From assembly GCA_964444555.1 (NCBI GenBank), contig CAYUHC010000001.1:1-59690 (forward strand): a DNA stretch of 59,690 bases, written 5' to 3'. Positions 32,303 through 39,904 of the stretch are shown here, piece by piece. Source of the DNA: CAYUHC01 sp964444555 (GTDB taxonomy: Bacteria > Patescibacteriota > Minisyncoccia > Phycocordibacterales > JACOZG01). The position numbers and the translations under genes are program-made. Every line of letters begins with the position of its first letter. Position 1 is the first letter of the stretch. The notes beneath the pieces are model-generated. The model was not told where the DNA came from. It saw only the letters and a list, made by a program, of their open reading frames with translations, and did not search any database.

Positions 32303-32581
32303 TTAAGCCACCAGTCGACGCTCACGCGCACTGGCTCCACGAATCATCCCGACAATAGCGATCAAGACCACCGCTCCAGCTAGAGCCACCAAGAAGCTGT
32401 AGAGATTGAAGCCGGTCACGCCAGCTTGGCCAAAAACGCCCATAATCCAACCACCCAATACGGCGCCCACGATACCTACCACCACATTGAGAATTGAACC
32501 CTGCTCGCGATCGGTCCCCATCACTAGCGAGGCCACCCAGCCGACGAGCGCACCGAAGATAACCCAAATTAAAAAGTTCAT
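32303..32581 (-). CDS. GlsB/YeaQ/YmgE family stress-response membrane protein
   Basis: 92 residues, three transmembrane helices with the family's glycine pattern: IFGALVGWVASLVMG, ILNVVVGIVGAVLGGWIMG and a final helix AGAVVLIAIVGMIRG. The family is linked to stress responses but its molecular role is unknown. It stands as a single gene, preceded by an AT-rich stretch. Confidence 0.9.
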   Translation of the reverse strand: MNFLIWVIFGALVGWVASLVMGTDREQGSILNVVVGIVGAVLGGWIMGVFGQAGVTGFNLYSFLVALAGAVVLIAIVGMIRGASARERRLVA

Positions 32582-32651
32582 ATAAATGATGGTTATTGAT
32601 AATAATCACGACCATCCACAGTCTGCACCTCGGGTATTAAAAAATAGTGAA

Positions 32652-32680
32652 CCCCGTTCTCGAGCGAGAACGGGGCTTTT
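32652..32680. terminator. hairpin terminator between two small genes
   Basis: CCCCGTTCTCG (32652-32662) pairs with CGAGAACGGGG (32665-32675), then CTTTT on the plus strand. On the minus strand it lies 16 bases after the end of the 114-residue gene reading frame. Confidence 0.75.
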
Positions 32681-32696
32681 GGCCTCCTAATTCAAA

Positions 32697-33041
32697 TCAA
32701 ATCTGGTTACGAAGAAAATTGAACCTGCCGCCCCGCCAATTACGACGACGACGTAAGATCTCCCCCCGGCTAGACGTAAACTCTGGATGCTGAAAATGAG
32801 CGCGCCAGCTCCGAACTTCCCCAACCGACATACCAACCAACCATCGACCGTCAAAAAGTCTCGGGCAATTGTACTCTTGTGGACTGGGCTGAACCACCTT
32901 ACCTTTTATGGCCACGTCGGAACACTCTAGATGGTAAACCGCCAACTCACTCCGACGCTGAAGCCAAACCAAAAGACGACTGGGAACTTCTACCTCCAGT
33001 TCACACTCGTCACGCCCGCAACCGCAAGGAATTTTTGGCAT
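32697..33041 (-). CDS. hypothetical Cys-rich protein, 114 residues
   Basis: An open frame with an N-terminal CGCGRDECE cluster that could bind metal and a very basic C-terminus (RGEILRRRRNWRGGRF). No family is recognised and no ribosome-binding site is evident. It is kept because the interval otherwise has no gene and a terminator follows. It could be spurious. Confidence 0.4.
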   Translation of the reverse strand: MPKIPCGCGRDECELEVEVPSRLLVWLQRRSELAVYHLECSDVAIKGKVVQPSPQEYNCPRLFDGRWLVGMSVGEVRSWRAHFQHPEFTSSRGEILRRRRNWRGGRFNFLRNQI

Positions 33042-33152
33042 CGTGCCAGATCCTCCAGATCAGAAATGACTACCAAGAAAAGAACCACGCCACTTTTTAT
33101 CTTACGAATTATTACCAAATTAGCAAGAGCCACTAGTCCTAATAATTTTTTG

Positions 33153-33521
33153 TGGAGATGGCGGGAATCGAACCCGCGTCCGAATGAGTCGGTCAGTTGG
33201 AATCTACAAGTTTAGTTAACTTTAAATTTTAAACTGTGACAATAAAAAATTAACCAAATTCGTCACGGTCGAGCTCATAATTTTAGGTCCCCAACCCGAG
33301 CCGAGTTAGTTTCCGATCCTGCAAGGCAACACGGAACGGATCGAGCACAGGCACTCGGATCCGCACCGCTACATTACGCTAAAGCGAACGTAGAAGTGTA
33401 GTATGGAGATACTACACCCGTATCAGATGCGTTTGCACGTATCTGGGTGCTTGTTTTTACGAGGTCAAGCGCCTCGACCTGCTTCCTTCTGCTTCGTCAA
33501 TCGTCGAAGCCGATCATCCCC
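33153..33521 (-). ncRNA. ssrA: transfer-messenger RNA (tmRNA)
   Basis: The 5' end GGGGATGATCGGCTTCGACG and 3' end with T-loop TTCGATT and acceptor CATCTCC are diagnostic; GGGGATG (33515-33521) pairs with CATCTCC (33154-33160). The internal frame encodes the proteolysis tag ANASDTGVVSPYYTSTFALA followed by TAA (roughly 33438 down to 33376). It rescues stalled ribosomes with SmpB. CCA is not encoded. The 5' eight bases overlap the end of smpB. Confidence 0.95.
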
Positions 33522-33966
33522 GATTAGTTTTCAACGTTCTCCGATCTTCCCGATCGGCCTCTCGTTTTTTTATCACCGCCCGCTTATCGTACTTCTTTTT
33601 ACCGCGAGCCAGCGCCAGAGATAACTTAAGCCGACCAGCCTTACTATACATCTCAAGTGGCACTATCGTCAAGCCCGGAGCAGATTCCGCCGCGCGCAAG
33701 CGGGCCAGCTCTTTGGACCCCAAAAGCAAGGTAATACTCCGCTCGGGATTAAAGTCTGGCGGCGTATTGCCGGCTTGATAAGGACTAATCGTCGCGCCCA
33801 CTAAGTACGCCGTGCTCCCCCTAACCAGAACTCGCGCGCCCTTAAGCTGAGCTCGCCCCGCTCGGATGGCCTTAACTTCGTACCCGCGCAAAACCAACCC
33901 GGCCTCAAAGTGCTCGAGCAATTCGTAATCAAAGCGAGCACGCGAATTAGCAACTAACGAAGACAT
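33514..33966 (-). CDS. smpB: SsrA-binding protein SmpB
   Basis: 150-residue tmRNA partner with the family core: NSRARFDYELLEHFEAGLVLRGYEVKAIRAG, LVGATISPYQ, LEMYSKAGRLKLSLALARGKKKYDKRAVIKKREADRE. The conserved basic C-terminal tail that enters the mRNA channel is present. Its TGA stop is formed by the first bases of the tmRNA gene. A TAGAAT box is 9 bases from its ATG, suggesting a leaderless smpB-ssrA transcript. Confidence 0.95.
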   Translation of the reverse strand: MSSLVANSRARFDYELLEHFEAGLVLRGYEVKAIRAGRAQLKGARVLVRGSTAYLVGATISPYQAGNTPPDFNPERSITLLLGSKELARLRAAESAPGLTIVPLEMYSKAGRLKLSLALARGKKKYDKRAVIKKREADREDRRTLKTNRG

Positions 33967-33971
33967 CTTAA

Positions 33972-33999
33972 TTGCATTCTACCTCAAGACGGGTATAAT
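33972..33999 (+). promoter_or_regulatory. promoter of the 82-residue membrane protein
   Basis: -35 TTGCAT (33972-33977), 16-base spacer, -10 TATAAT (33994-33999); predicted start near 34006, leader about 50 bases. It overlaps the minus-strand smpB promoter region. Confidence 0.6.
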
Positions 34000-34056
34000 G
34001 TCGCTAAGACGTTTTAGGTCGAGAATTATTTAAAGTTAAAATTCATCAACACGCAA

Positions 34057-34305
34057 ATGTCAAAGAATCGAGGTTTCGGCGTTGGCGCAGTTGTAGTAAT
34101 TATTGCCTTGATCTTGATCATTGGTGGTTATATGTACTACAGCCGCAATGCCGCCGTCACCACTCCTGAGACCACCACGCCAGACACCACCACGCCCGCT
34201 ACTGGTATGATGGAAGATGGTAGCGCCACTGCCGCGGCGACCACTTCTGATAACGCCGCCGCCGTAGGCATCACCGCTACGGGCAGCGCCACCGTTACTC
34301 AGTAA
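34057..34305 (+). CDS. small membrane-anchored Thr/Ala-rich surface protein
   Basis: 82 residues: N-terminal transmembrane helix (GVGAVVVIIALILIIGGYMYY), then a low-complexity extracytoplasmic tail dominated by Thr, Ala and Pro with TTPET/TTPDT/TTPAT repeats. The layout matches the 47-residue protein at 16906-17049. Probably displayed on the cell surface; no enzymatic domain. Confidence 0.7.
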   Translation: MSKNRGFGVGAVVVIIALILIIGGYMYYSRNAAVTTPETTTPDTTTPATGMMEDGSATAAATTSDNAAAVGITATGSATVTQ

Positions 34306-34322
34306 TCACTTTTTACTCTGCA

Positions 34323-34362
34323 AAAAAGACACCCCGTCCGCGCGAAAGCGCAGACGGGGTGT
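34323..34362 (-). terminator. terminator of the adenylate kinase-like gene
   Basis: An imperfect hairpin (ACACCCCGTC...GACGGGGTGT with GCGC/GCGC inner stem and a 4-base loop, 34329-34362) is followed on the minus strand by a T-run (34323-34328). Confidence 0.85.
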
Positions 34363-34377
34363 TGCAGTGACTGGCGT

Positions 34378-35016
34378 CTAAGGATGAAAACATCCCGCGG
34401 CCGGAGGCCGAAAGGTGACCCCCTTCGCCGTCAATTTTTCAAACAACTCATCAGTCACCTGGTCCACTGGTGGTGCGGCAGAAATGGTGATGACCGGCGC
34501 CGAATGCTGAGACTTCAAAGACTCAATCATTGGCTTGGTCAAGAACTCGAACGCCTCCCAACGACGAGCAAAGACCTCTTCCTCATCATCTCGGCGCCCT
34601 TCGAGGCCACGCTCTTGCGCCTCAGCGATTCTCTTCAAGCGTCGCTGATTACTCTCGGCTCGTCCCAATTTCAACTCCACCACCACCGCCGGGTGGTCAG
34701 CGCTGGTAAACTTGAGCCGAGACACCATCAACAACCTTTCCGCCTGCTCAAGAGTCCGAGGGAACCCGGCCATGATCACGCCGTGAGAATATTCCCGCCC
34801 CATCATCCGCCGTTCCCAGACCTCACAGACCAGATCGTCCGGCCACAATTGGCCCTGATTTTGGCGATCGGCCAAAGACGACCTCTGGAGGGAGCTGGCC
34901 TCTTTCAGCCAATCACTCATATCGCCAACAGGCGGCCCTCCGACCATCCGGCGCTGTAGCCGAGTCGCCAAAGTGGTCTTGCCCGAACCCGGCGGACCAC
35001 ACAAGACAGTGATCAT
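34378..35016 (-). CDS. adenylate kinase-like P-loop nucleotide kinase
   Basis: 212 residues with Walker A GPPGSGKT (residues 7-14), an NMP-binding region, the adenylate kinase motif GFPRT (MAGFPRTLEQAERLL) and a LID/C-terminal GRRDDEEEVFARRWEAFE that matches the RxDDxxExxxxR pattern. It is a second member of the family beside adk at 39901-40500, so it may act on another nucleoside monophosphate. A strong GGAGG site precedes the ATG. Confidence 0.82.
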   Translation of the reverse strand: MITVLCGPPGSGKTTLATRLQRRMVGGPPVGDMSDWLKEASSLQRSSLADRQNQGQLWPDDLVCEVWERRMMGREYSHGVIMAGFPRTLEQAERLLMVSRLKFTSADHPAVVVELKLGRAESNQRRLKRIAEAQERGLEGRRDDEEEVFARRWEAFEFLTKPMIESLKSQHSAPVITISAAPPVDQVTDELFEKLTAKGVTFRPPAAGCFHP

Positions 35017-35079
35017 TAGTGCCTCCTTTCGGCAATAAACAGTCCCTTGTCAAAACTTCTTTTCTTACCCTAACATATA

Positions 35080-35108
35080 TTGACTTCTAGCGGCAAATCA
35101 CCTATGAT
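35080..35108 (+). promoter_or_regulatory. promoter of the infC-rpmI-rplT operon
   Basis: -35 TTGACT (35080-35085), 17-base spacer, -10 TATGAT (35103-35108). Start near 35115 gives a leader of only about 22 bases, too short for the long L20-binding leader of other bacteria. Confidence 0.7.
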
Positions 35109-35136
35109 GCTAGGGTTCTAAAAGGAGGTAACTTAA

Positions 35137-35655
35137 ATCCACTTGGCAGCGAAAATTAAAGTCAATCACGAAATTTCGGCACGAGAACTGCGTGTGATTG
35201 ACGAGTCTGGAGAAAATCTGGGCGTCCTCTCTCGCCAAGAGGCCATGAATCGGGCTCAAGCCGCCGGACTAGATCTAATTGAGATCGGTCCCCTGGCCCA
35301 ACCGCCAGTGGCCAAGATAATGGATTTTGGTAAATATCAGTACATCGAGAACAAAAAACAAAAGGCCTCAAAGTCTAAGGTTAAGGTAACCGAAACCAAG
35401 TCGCTGCAAGTCAAAATTGGCACCGGCGACCACGACCTAGAGATCAAAGCTGGAAAAGTCTCCGAATTTCTCCGGGACGGTCATCGCGTCAAAATTGATC
35501 TCTTTTTGCCAGGACGAGCCAAGTATCTCAACCCCAAGTTCCTCGAGGAACGACTGGAGCGACTGCTTAAGTTCGTATCGGAAGCTTATCGCATCTCCGA
35601 CCCTCCCAAGAAAAGCACCAAGGGCCTAACCACAGTTATCGAACGAGCCAAATAA
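35137..35655 (+). CDS. infC: translation initiation factor IF-3, probable ATC start
   Basis: About 172 residues with both IF-3 domains: VNHEISARELRVIDESGENLGVLSRQEAMNRA and the linker and C-domain (KIMDFGKYQYIENKKQKASKSKVKVTETKSLQVKIGTGDHDLEIKAGKVSEFLRDGHRVKIDLFLPGR). No ATG is available. In frame are ATC (35137) and TTG (35143). GGAGG (35124-35128) is 8 bases from the ATC but 14 from the TTG, so ATC is preferred. A non-canonical start on infC is a known autoregulatory device. Confidence 0.93.
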   Translation: MHLAAKIKVNHEISARELRVIDESGENLGVLSRQEAMNRAQAAGLDLIEIGPLAQPPVAKIMDFGKYQYIENKKQKASKSKVKVTETKSLQVKIGTGDHDLEIKAGKVSEFLRDGHRVKIDLFLPGRAKYLNPKFLEERLERLLKFVSEAYRISDPPKKSTKGLTTVIERAK

Positions 35656-35671
35656 GTTAGTAAGTTTTTAT

Positions 35672-35866
35672 ATGAGCATCAAAACCAACAAATCATATTC
35701 TAAGCGTCTCAAGATCACCCGTACGGGCAAGATTTTGGCTCGCAAAGGTGGTCAGAACCACTTTAACGCCAAAGAGAGCCGCGCCAAGCAACTAAGCAAC
35801 AAGCGCCAGGTCAATTTTATAATCAAAACCAAGGCGGCTTCTCACCTCTTGCCCAATCAGCTCTAA
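35672..35866 (+). CDS. rpmI: 50S ribosomal protein L35
   Basis: 64 residues, highly basic, with the L35 pattern KTNKSYSKRLKITRTGKILARKGGQNHFNAKES. Second gene of the infC operon. The distal conserved part is normal for the family. Confidence 0.92.
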   Translation: MSIKTNKSYSKRLKITRTGKILARKGGQNHFNAKESRAKQLSNKRQVNFIIKTKAASHLLPNQL

Positions 35867-35884
35867 AAAGCTAATCTACCAAAT

Positions 35885-36229
35885 ATGCCACGAGTCAAAC
35901 GAGGAACTATTGCCCAAAAGCGCCGCCGCAATCTATTGGCCCAAGCCAAAGGTTTCCGTTTCGGCCGCTCCAAGAAAGAGCGTGAGGCCAAGGTGGCCGT
36001 CACTAAGGCCGGTGCCTACGCCCGCGCCCATCGTCGCGCCAAGAAGAACGACTTCCGTCGTCTCTGGCAAATCCAGATCGGTGCCGCCGTCCGCCCATTC
36101 GACCTTTCCTACAGCCGCTTTATGGATCTGCTCAAAAAGAAGGGTATCTTGCTAGACCGCAAAATTTTGGCCACCCTGGCTCAAGAAGAGCCCGCCACCT
36201 TCCAGCGAGTTGTTGAATCCGTCAAATAA
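35885..36229 (+). CDS. rplT: 50S ribosomal protein L20
   Basis: 114 residues with the family signature RVKRGTIAQKRRRNLLAQAKGFRFGRSK and DFRRLWQIQIGAAVRPFDLSYSRFM. Last gene of infC-rpmI-rplT; its end is only 5 bases from the convergent SLOG-like gene and no terminator hairpin separates them. Confidence 0.95.
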   Translation: MPRVKRGTIAQKRRRNLLAQAKGFRFGRSKKEREAKVAVTKAGAYARAHRRAKKNDFRRLWQIQIGAAVRPFDLSYSRFMDLLKKKGILLDRKILATLAQEEPATFQRVVESVK

Positions 36230-36234
36230 TTAAC

Positions 36235-36876
36235 CTACAAAATCGTCTCGCACGTCCCGCTCGGAATTGTCCGATGTTCGGGATTTTTGTAGAACTTATA
36301 ACTTTCGGTTTTCTCTTTTTTCAAAATATCGACAATTCGACTGACCAACTTTTTAGGATCACGGTCGAAGATCACTCGATCGCTCGGACGATGACCCTTG
36401 ACCATAATGTCGCGGATCACTTCGTCCGTCAGCCAATCACCCTCCAAAATGCCGATTAGTTTGCCGTCCTCAAAAGCAATGGTAAATTCGTTAACTGTCC
36501 CCACCCGACCACAGCCAATTAAGACGGCATCTGACGAGCGAGTTAATAAAAGATTGCGTCCCGAGAAACCAAACCCGGTGTAGACAATCACGTCCATGTA
36601 ATCAATCGGCAAGCCGTAAACTTCGACGTGCTCCCGCTCCGTCGAGGCGGGCGACAAACCAATCGACATCCCGCCCGCCTCCTTAGCCCCAATCGCTGAC
36701 CACAGCGGGAAGCCCGTTGTTGCCCCCGTCATCAACACGCCACCCTGCTTAACCACCTCCTGACCGAGCGACTTGGCCAAGTCCATGGCATTAGGTCCAC
36801 AGTGGCCCGTCTCAGCGGCGCCAGAAACGCAAATTTTAAATTGGAGATGGCCGTGCTTTTGCTCTCGAGTAATCAT
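36235..36876 (-). CDS. SLOG/LOG-like Rossmann-fold nucleotide-binding protein
   Basis: 213 residues. FKICVSGAAETG, GGVLMTGATTGFPLWSAIGAKEAGG and the LOG-type motif GCGRVGTVNEFTIAFEDGKLIGIL (compare PGGxGTxxE) place it among lysine-decarboxylase-like/SLOG proteins that bind or cleave nucleotide derivatives. The substrate is unknown. TATACT sits 7 bases before the ATG. Confidence 0.8.
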   Translation of the reverse strand: MITREQKHGHLQFKICVSGAAETGHCGPNAMDLAKSLGQEVVKQGGVLMTGATTGFPLWSAIGAKEAGGMSIGLSPASTEREHVEVYGLPIDYMDVIVYTGFGFSGRNLLLTRSSDAVLIGCGRVGTVNEFTIAFEDGKLIGILEGDWLTDEVIRDIMVKGHRPSDRVIFDRDPKKLVSRIVDILKKEKTESYKFYKNPEHRTIPSGTCETIL

Positions 36877-36883
36877 TAATTCT

Positions 36884-36889
36884 AGTATA
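36884..36889 (-). promoter_or_regulatory. -10 box (TATACT) of the SLOG-like gene
   Basis: Minus-strand TATACT with 7 bases to the ATG at 36876 and no ribosome-binding site. Confidence 0.6.
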
Positions 36890-36897
36890 ACTTAATT

Positions 36898-38274
36898 TTA
36901 ACAAGACAGCTCAAAAGTACTCCCCGGTTCAGGAGCAATCGCCTTTAAGCCAAAGTAGTCGCGCAAACGTTGGACCAAAAATAGCGCCGACTTGGGCTCG
37001 CCCATCACCACAAAAACTTGTTTGAGACTATCAGCGGTACGGTGCGCAAAATCAATCAAATCATCAGAGCCCTTGTGAGCGGAGTAACCATTAATCGTGA
37101 TCACCTTAGCGCGCACGGGCACGCGATCGCCCAAAATGGTCACACTCTCCGCCCCATCCTGTAACTGACGCCCCAAACTACCTGGCGCCTGATAGCCCAC
37201 CAAGAGCAGAGCACTCTTCGGATCAGGCAAATAACGCTTCTCGTGATGAATTACTCGCCCGCCATTAGACATCCCCGAACCAGCAATGATAATCTTCGGA
37301 CCACTGTGACCAGCAATAGACTTAGACTCGTCCGTCGTCACCGACAAACGCAATTGAGGGAACCGAAAAATCCCCCCGTCACCCGCCACCGCTGGAGCGA
37401 CTTCGTCTTTAAGATACTGATGGGCATACTTCTTATAAACCGCCGTAACGTTGATCGCTAGCGGCGAATCGATAAAGACGGGCACGAGCGGGATCCGCGA
37501 ATGTTCCATCATCTCCTCGATCTCAAAGAGCATCTCCTGCGTGCGCTCAATCGAAAAAGCCGGGATGACTAACGCGCCACCGGCCTTCATCGTGTTCTCG
37601 ATAATATCTTCTAACTTTTGTTTGCGAGCCGTCCGGTCCTCATGATTGCGGTCGCCATAGACGCTCTCCATAATCAAATAATTCGCATCGCTAATCACTT
37701 CCGTATCCTTAAGGAGAGGCGCTGGTGAGTTACCTAGATCACCGGTAAAAACAATCTTCGTCCCGTTATAAACAAATTCGTACATCGTCGAGCCCAGAAT
37801 GTGTCCGGCATCACGAAGCGTGGCCACCAACTCGCCGTGCTCAATCGTCTCGCCGTACTCTCGGGTTTGCCACAAACGCATCGTCTCGGTCACATCGGCT
37901 TCCGTATAAAGCAACTCGGTCTCGTGATTGCGAGCTTCTTTTTCTAAAACCCCCAAACTGTCGATCAAACTAAGTTCGGCAATTTCTTTAGTCGGTGGCG
38001 TCGAATAAATTTTCCCTCGAAATCCCTGATGAACCAATCGTGGAATGCGACCAATATGATCAAGGTGGGCATGAGTAATAAATAAGGCGCTGATTGATTT
38101 AGGATCGTAACTAAAAGGATGATAATTAGGATCATCGGCCACGCGCGGCCCCTGCAATAATCCACAATCAACTAATATTTTGTCGCCTGCCTCCGTTTCT
38201 AATAAAAAATTTGCCCCGGTTACCGTACCCGCCCCGCCACAAAATGTTAGTCGCACCTTTTTGGTATCAGCCAT
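36898..38274 (-). CDS. beta-CASP metallo-beta-lactamase RNase-type hydrolase
   Basis: 458 residues from ATG 38274. MBL domain with motif 2 HAHLDH (ITHAHLDHIGR), motif 3 DAGHILGS and motif 4 FTGDLG, then a beta-CASP cap and the RMMBL C-terminal region (VRAKVITINGYSAHKGSDDLIDFA). It resembles the YSH1/CPSF73-like bacterial exoribonuclease/RNA-processing group rather than RNase J. Likely role: RNA cleavage. TATAAT is 9 bases from the ATG. Confidence 0.92.
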   Translation of the reverse strand: MADTKKVRLTFCGGAGTVTGANFLLETEAGDKILVDCGLLQGPRVADDPNYHPFSYDPKSISALFITHAHLDHIGRIPRLVHQGFRGKIYSTPPTKEIAELSLIDSLGVLEKEARNHETELLYTEADVTETMRLWQTREYGETIEHGELVATLRDAGHILGSTMYEFVYNGTKIVFTGDLGNSPAPLLKDTEVISDANYLIMESVYGDRNHEDRTARKQKLEDIIENTMKAGGALVIPAFSIERTQEMLFEIEEMMEHSRIPLVPVFIDSPLAINVTAVYKKYAHQYLKDEVAPAVAGDGGIFRFPQLRLSVTTDESKSIAGHSGPKIIIAGSGMSNGGRVIHHEKRYLPDPKSALLLVGYQAPGSLGRQLQDGAESVTILGDRVPVRAKVITINGYSAHKGSDDLIDFAHRTADSLKQVFVVMGEPKSALFLVQRLRDYFGLKAIAPEPGSTFELSC

Positions 38275-38283
38275 AGTGGCTCT

Positions 38284-38289
38284 ATTATA
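38284..38289 (-). promoter_or_regulatory. -10 box (TATAAT) of the beta-CASP gene
   Basis: TATAAT on the minus strand, 9 bases before ATG 38274, placed directly after the terminator hairpin of the upstream translation operon. Confidence 0.6.
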
Positions 38290-38293
38290 CCGC

Positions 38294-38328
38294 AAAAGTC
38301 CGTCGCACCAGATGGTGGACGGACTTTT
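38294..38328 (-). terminator. terminator downstream of ndk
   Basis: AAAAGTCCGTC (38294-38304) pairs with GACGGACTTTT (38318-38328), with an inner CACC/GGTG stem; the T-run is inside the stem ends, so it works both ways. The 187 bases between it and ndk (38329-38515) contain no gene or RNA that I recognise. Confidence 0.75.
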
Positions 38329-38515
38329 ACGCGCGGCTATTTGGAATTTATTACCCTAGAATCGAAACCCTAGGTGGGTGCCCGCACAGACAGCCCCTCG
38401 AGACTGCCGATATTGTGACTCCCTGAAAATATAATTGATCTTAGATAATACCCCCAAATAACCGCTGACCTAATTATATACCCACCAGCATGAACGTCCA
38501 GTTAAAGTTTTCCAC

Positions 38516-39121
38516 CTACTCAAGAATGCCGTCGAGATTAACGTCGTAAAGAATTTGTTCTTGAACCAGGCGGTAATCCACCAGCTCCTCGGGCTTAAAC
38601 CATAGCTTAATTTCGCCCTCGGCCTCCTCGGGCGAGCCGGAAGCGTGGACTAGATTACGAACCGAACGGCCATCAGCGTCCGACATCGCGTAAGAATCAA
38701 GCACGTAATCGCCCCGGATCGTTCCGATGTCGGAGGTTAGAGGTTCCGTCCCGCCAGTTATTTTGCGAACAATCTTAACCGCGTTGGCTCCCTGCCAAAC
38801 CAGAGCTCCCAAAGGACCAAGGGTCATATACTTCTTTAGCCGACCCAACAATCTCTCCGTCACCTCGAGAGGATCACGAGTCGGCGGTTCCAATCCTTTA
38901 TCAAGATAACCCTTAATCGTTTTCTCGCCCGTCACTCGGCGCCACGCCGGATCAAGAGTGTAATGCTGTTCGATTAATTCTGGCGTAGGAACCAAAAATT
39001 TTGCCCCCACCAACTTTAAACCAATTCGTTCGTAACGTTTAATAATCTCCCCCATCAAACCGCGCTGGACGGCATCAGGCTTAATCAAAACCAGAGTCCG
39101 TTCTTCTTTCGGATGTGCCAT
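38516..39121 (-). CDS. ndk: nucleoside diphosphate kinase, extended form
   Basis: 201 residues against about 140-150 for typical NDK. N-terminal LVLIKPDAVQRGLMGEIIKRYE, GALVWQGANAVKIVRKITGGTEP, GTIRGDYVLDSY and the active-site His in RNLVHASGSPEEA are intact. Extra sequence of roughly 35 residues follows EQHYTLDPAWRR (KTIKGYLDKGLEPPTRDPLEVTERLL), and there is a shorter insert before the catalytic His. It exchanges phosphate among NTPs. TATACT is 7 bases from the ATG. Confidence 0.93.
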   Translation of the reverse strand: MAHPKEERTLVLIKPDAVQRGLMGEIIKRYERIGLKLVGAKFLVPTPELIEQHYTLDPAWRRVTGEKTIKGYLDKGLEPPTRDPLEVTERLLGRLKKYMTLGPLGALVWQGANAVKIVRKITGGTEPLTSDIGTIRGDYVLDSYAMSDADGRSVRNLVHASGSPEEAEGEIKLWFKPEELVDYRLVQEQILYDVNLDGILE

Positions 39122-39128
39122 AAGCTAA

Positions 39129-39134
39129 AGTATA
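39129..39134 (-). promoter_or_regulatory. -10 box (TATACT) of ndk
   Basis: Minus-strand TATACT, 7 bases before the ndk ATG, inside the 18-base gap after map; implies a separate leaderless ndk transcript. Confidence 0.6.
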
Positions 39135-39139
39135 GCAAA

Positions 39140-39904
39140 TTAGGGGGTCAAAATTTCGGCCGCCCCATCAGTAATCAAAACCGTCTTTTCAAAGTGAGCC
39201 GCCGGCAAGCCATCGGCCGTCCTCGTGGTATAGCCATCCTCATCAAATAATACCGCTTCACTACCCAAAGTAAGCATCGGTTCAATCGCCACGACCATAC
39301 CCGGTCGGAGCTTAGGCCCAACACCGCGCTTGCCGTAATTGGGCACATGAGGCTCCTCGTGGACAGCTCGGCCAACACCGTGACCCGAAAGCTCCCGCAC
39401 CACCCCAAACCCTGCCTGACGCGCCACCGCCGAAACCGCGTAGCCAATATCACCAACGGTATTACCAGCCCGGGCGGCCTTAATCCCCGCGGCCAGGGCC
39501 TCCTGGGTCGTCTTAAGCAAGGCGTCCAACTCGGGCTTAATTTCTCCCACTGGCACCGTCAGGGCCATGTCGGTAAACAAACCAGCGTGACACAAGCCCA
39601 AATCCAAACCAACGATATCACCGGCTTGCAAAACTTGCTCAATCGCTGGTAAGCCGTGGACAATTACCTCGTTAACCGAAGTGCAGAGGGCCGCTGGATA
39701 GGGCGTGGGCGCGCCGGCGGGTTGGTAATCCAAAAATGATGGTTCATCTCCGCCGGCGCGCACTAAACGCTCGGCCGCCTCATTAAGTTCGGCCGTCGTT
39801 ACCCCCGGCTTAACTAGGGCCGCCAAAGAATGCAAAATTTGAGACAATCGAGCTCCCCCCGTTCGCAGGTGGACAATTTCTTCTGGCGTCTTAATCGTAA
39901 TCAT
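39140..39904 (-). CDS. map: methionine aminopeptidase, type I
   Basis: 254 residues removing N-terminal Met. Metal ligands can be placed: D in GLDLGLCHAGLFTDMALTVPVGE (two Asp), H in SGHGVGRAVHEEP, E in VVAIEPM and the C-terminal E (AHFEKTVLI). It overlaps adk by 4 bases. The usual spc-operon order secY-adk-map is conserved, but infA, rpmJ and rpsM do not follow in the window. Confidence 0.96.
   Translation of the reverse strand: MITIKTPEEIVHLRTGGARLSQILHSLAALVKPGVTTAELNEAAERLVRAGGDEPSFLDYQPAGAPTPYPAALCTSVNEVIVHGLPAIEQVLQAGDIVGLDLGLCHAGLFTDMALTVPVGEIKPELDALLKTTQEALAAGIKAARAGNTVGDIGYAVSAVARQAGFGVVRELSGHGVGRAVHEEPHVPNYGKRGVGPKLRPGMVVAIEPMLTLGSEAVLFDEDGYTTRTADGLPAAHFEKTVLITDGAAEILTP

Noticed and set aside
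32697..33041. Assigning a metal-binding function to the 114-residue frame
   Set aside because: The Cys cluster is suggestive, but the frame itself is uncertain, so no function is given.
35017..35136. L20-type leader riboregulator before infC
   Set aside because: The predicted promoter leaves only about 22 bases of leader, too little for the known structure.
38329..38515. Possible structured RNA in the gap before ndk
   Set aside because: No SRP, RNase P or riboswitch core could be recognised and there is no long stable stem beyond a short CCCTAG pairing.
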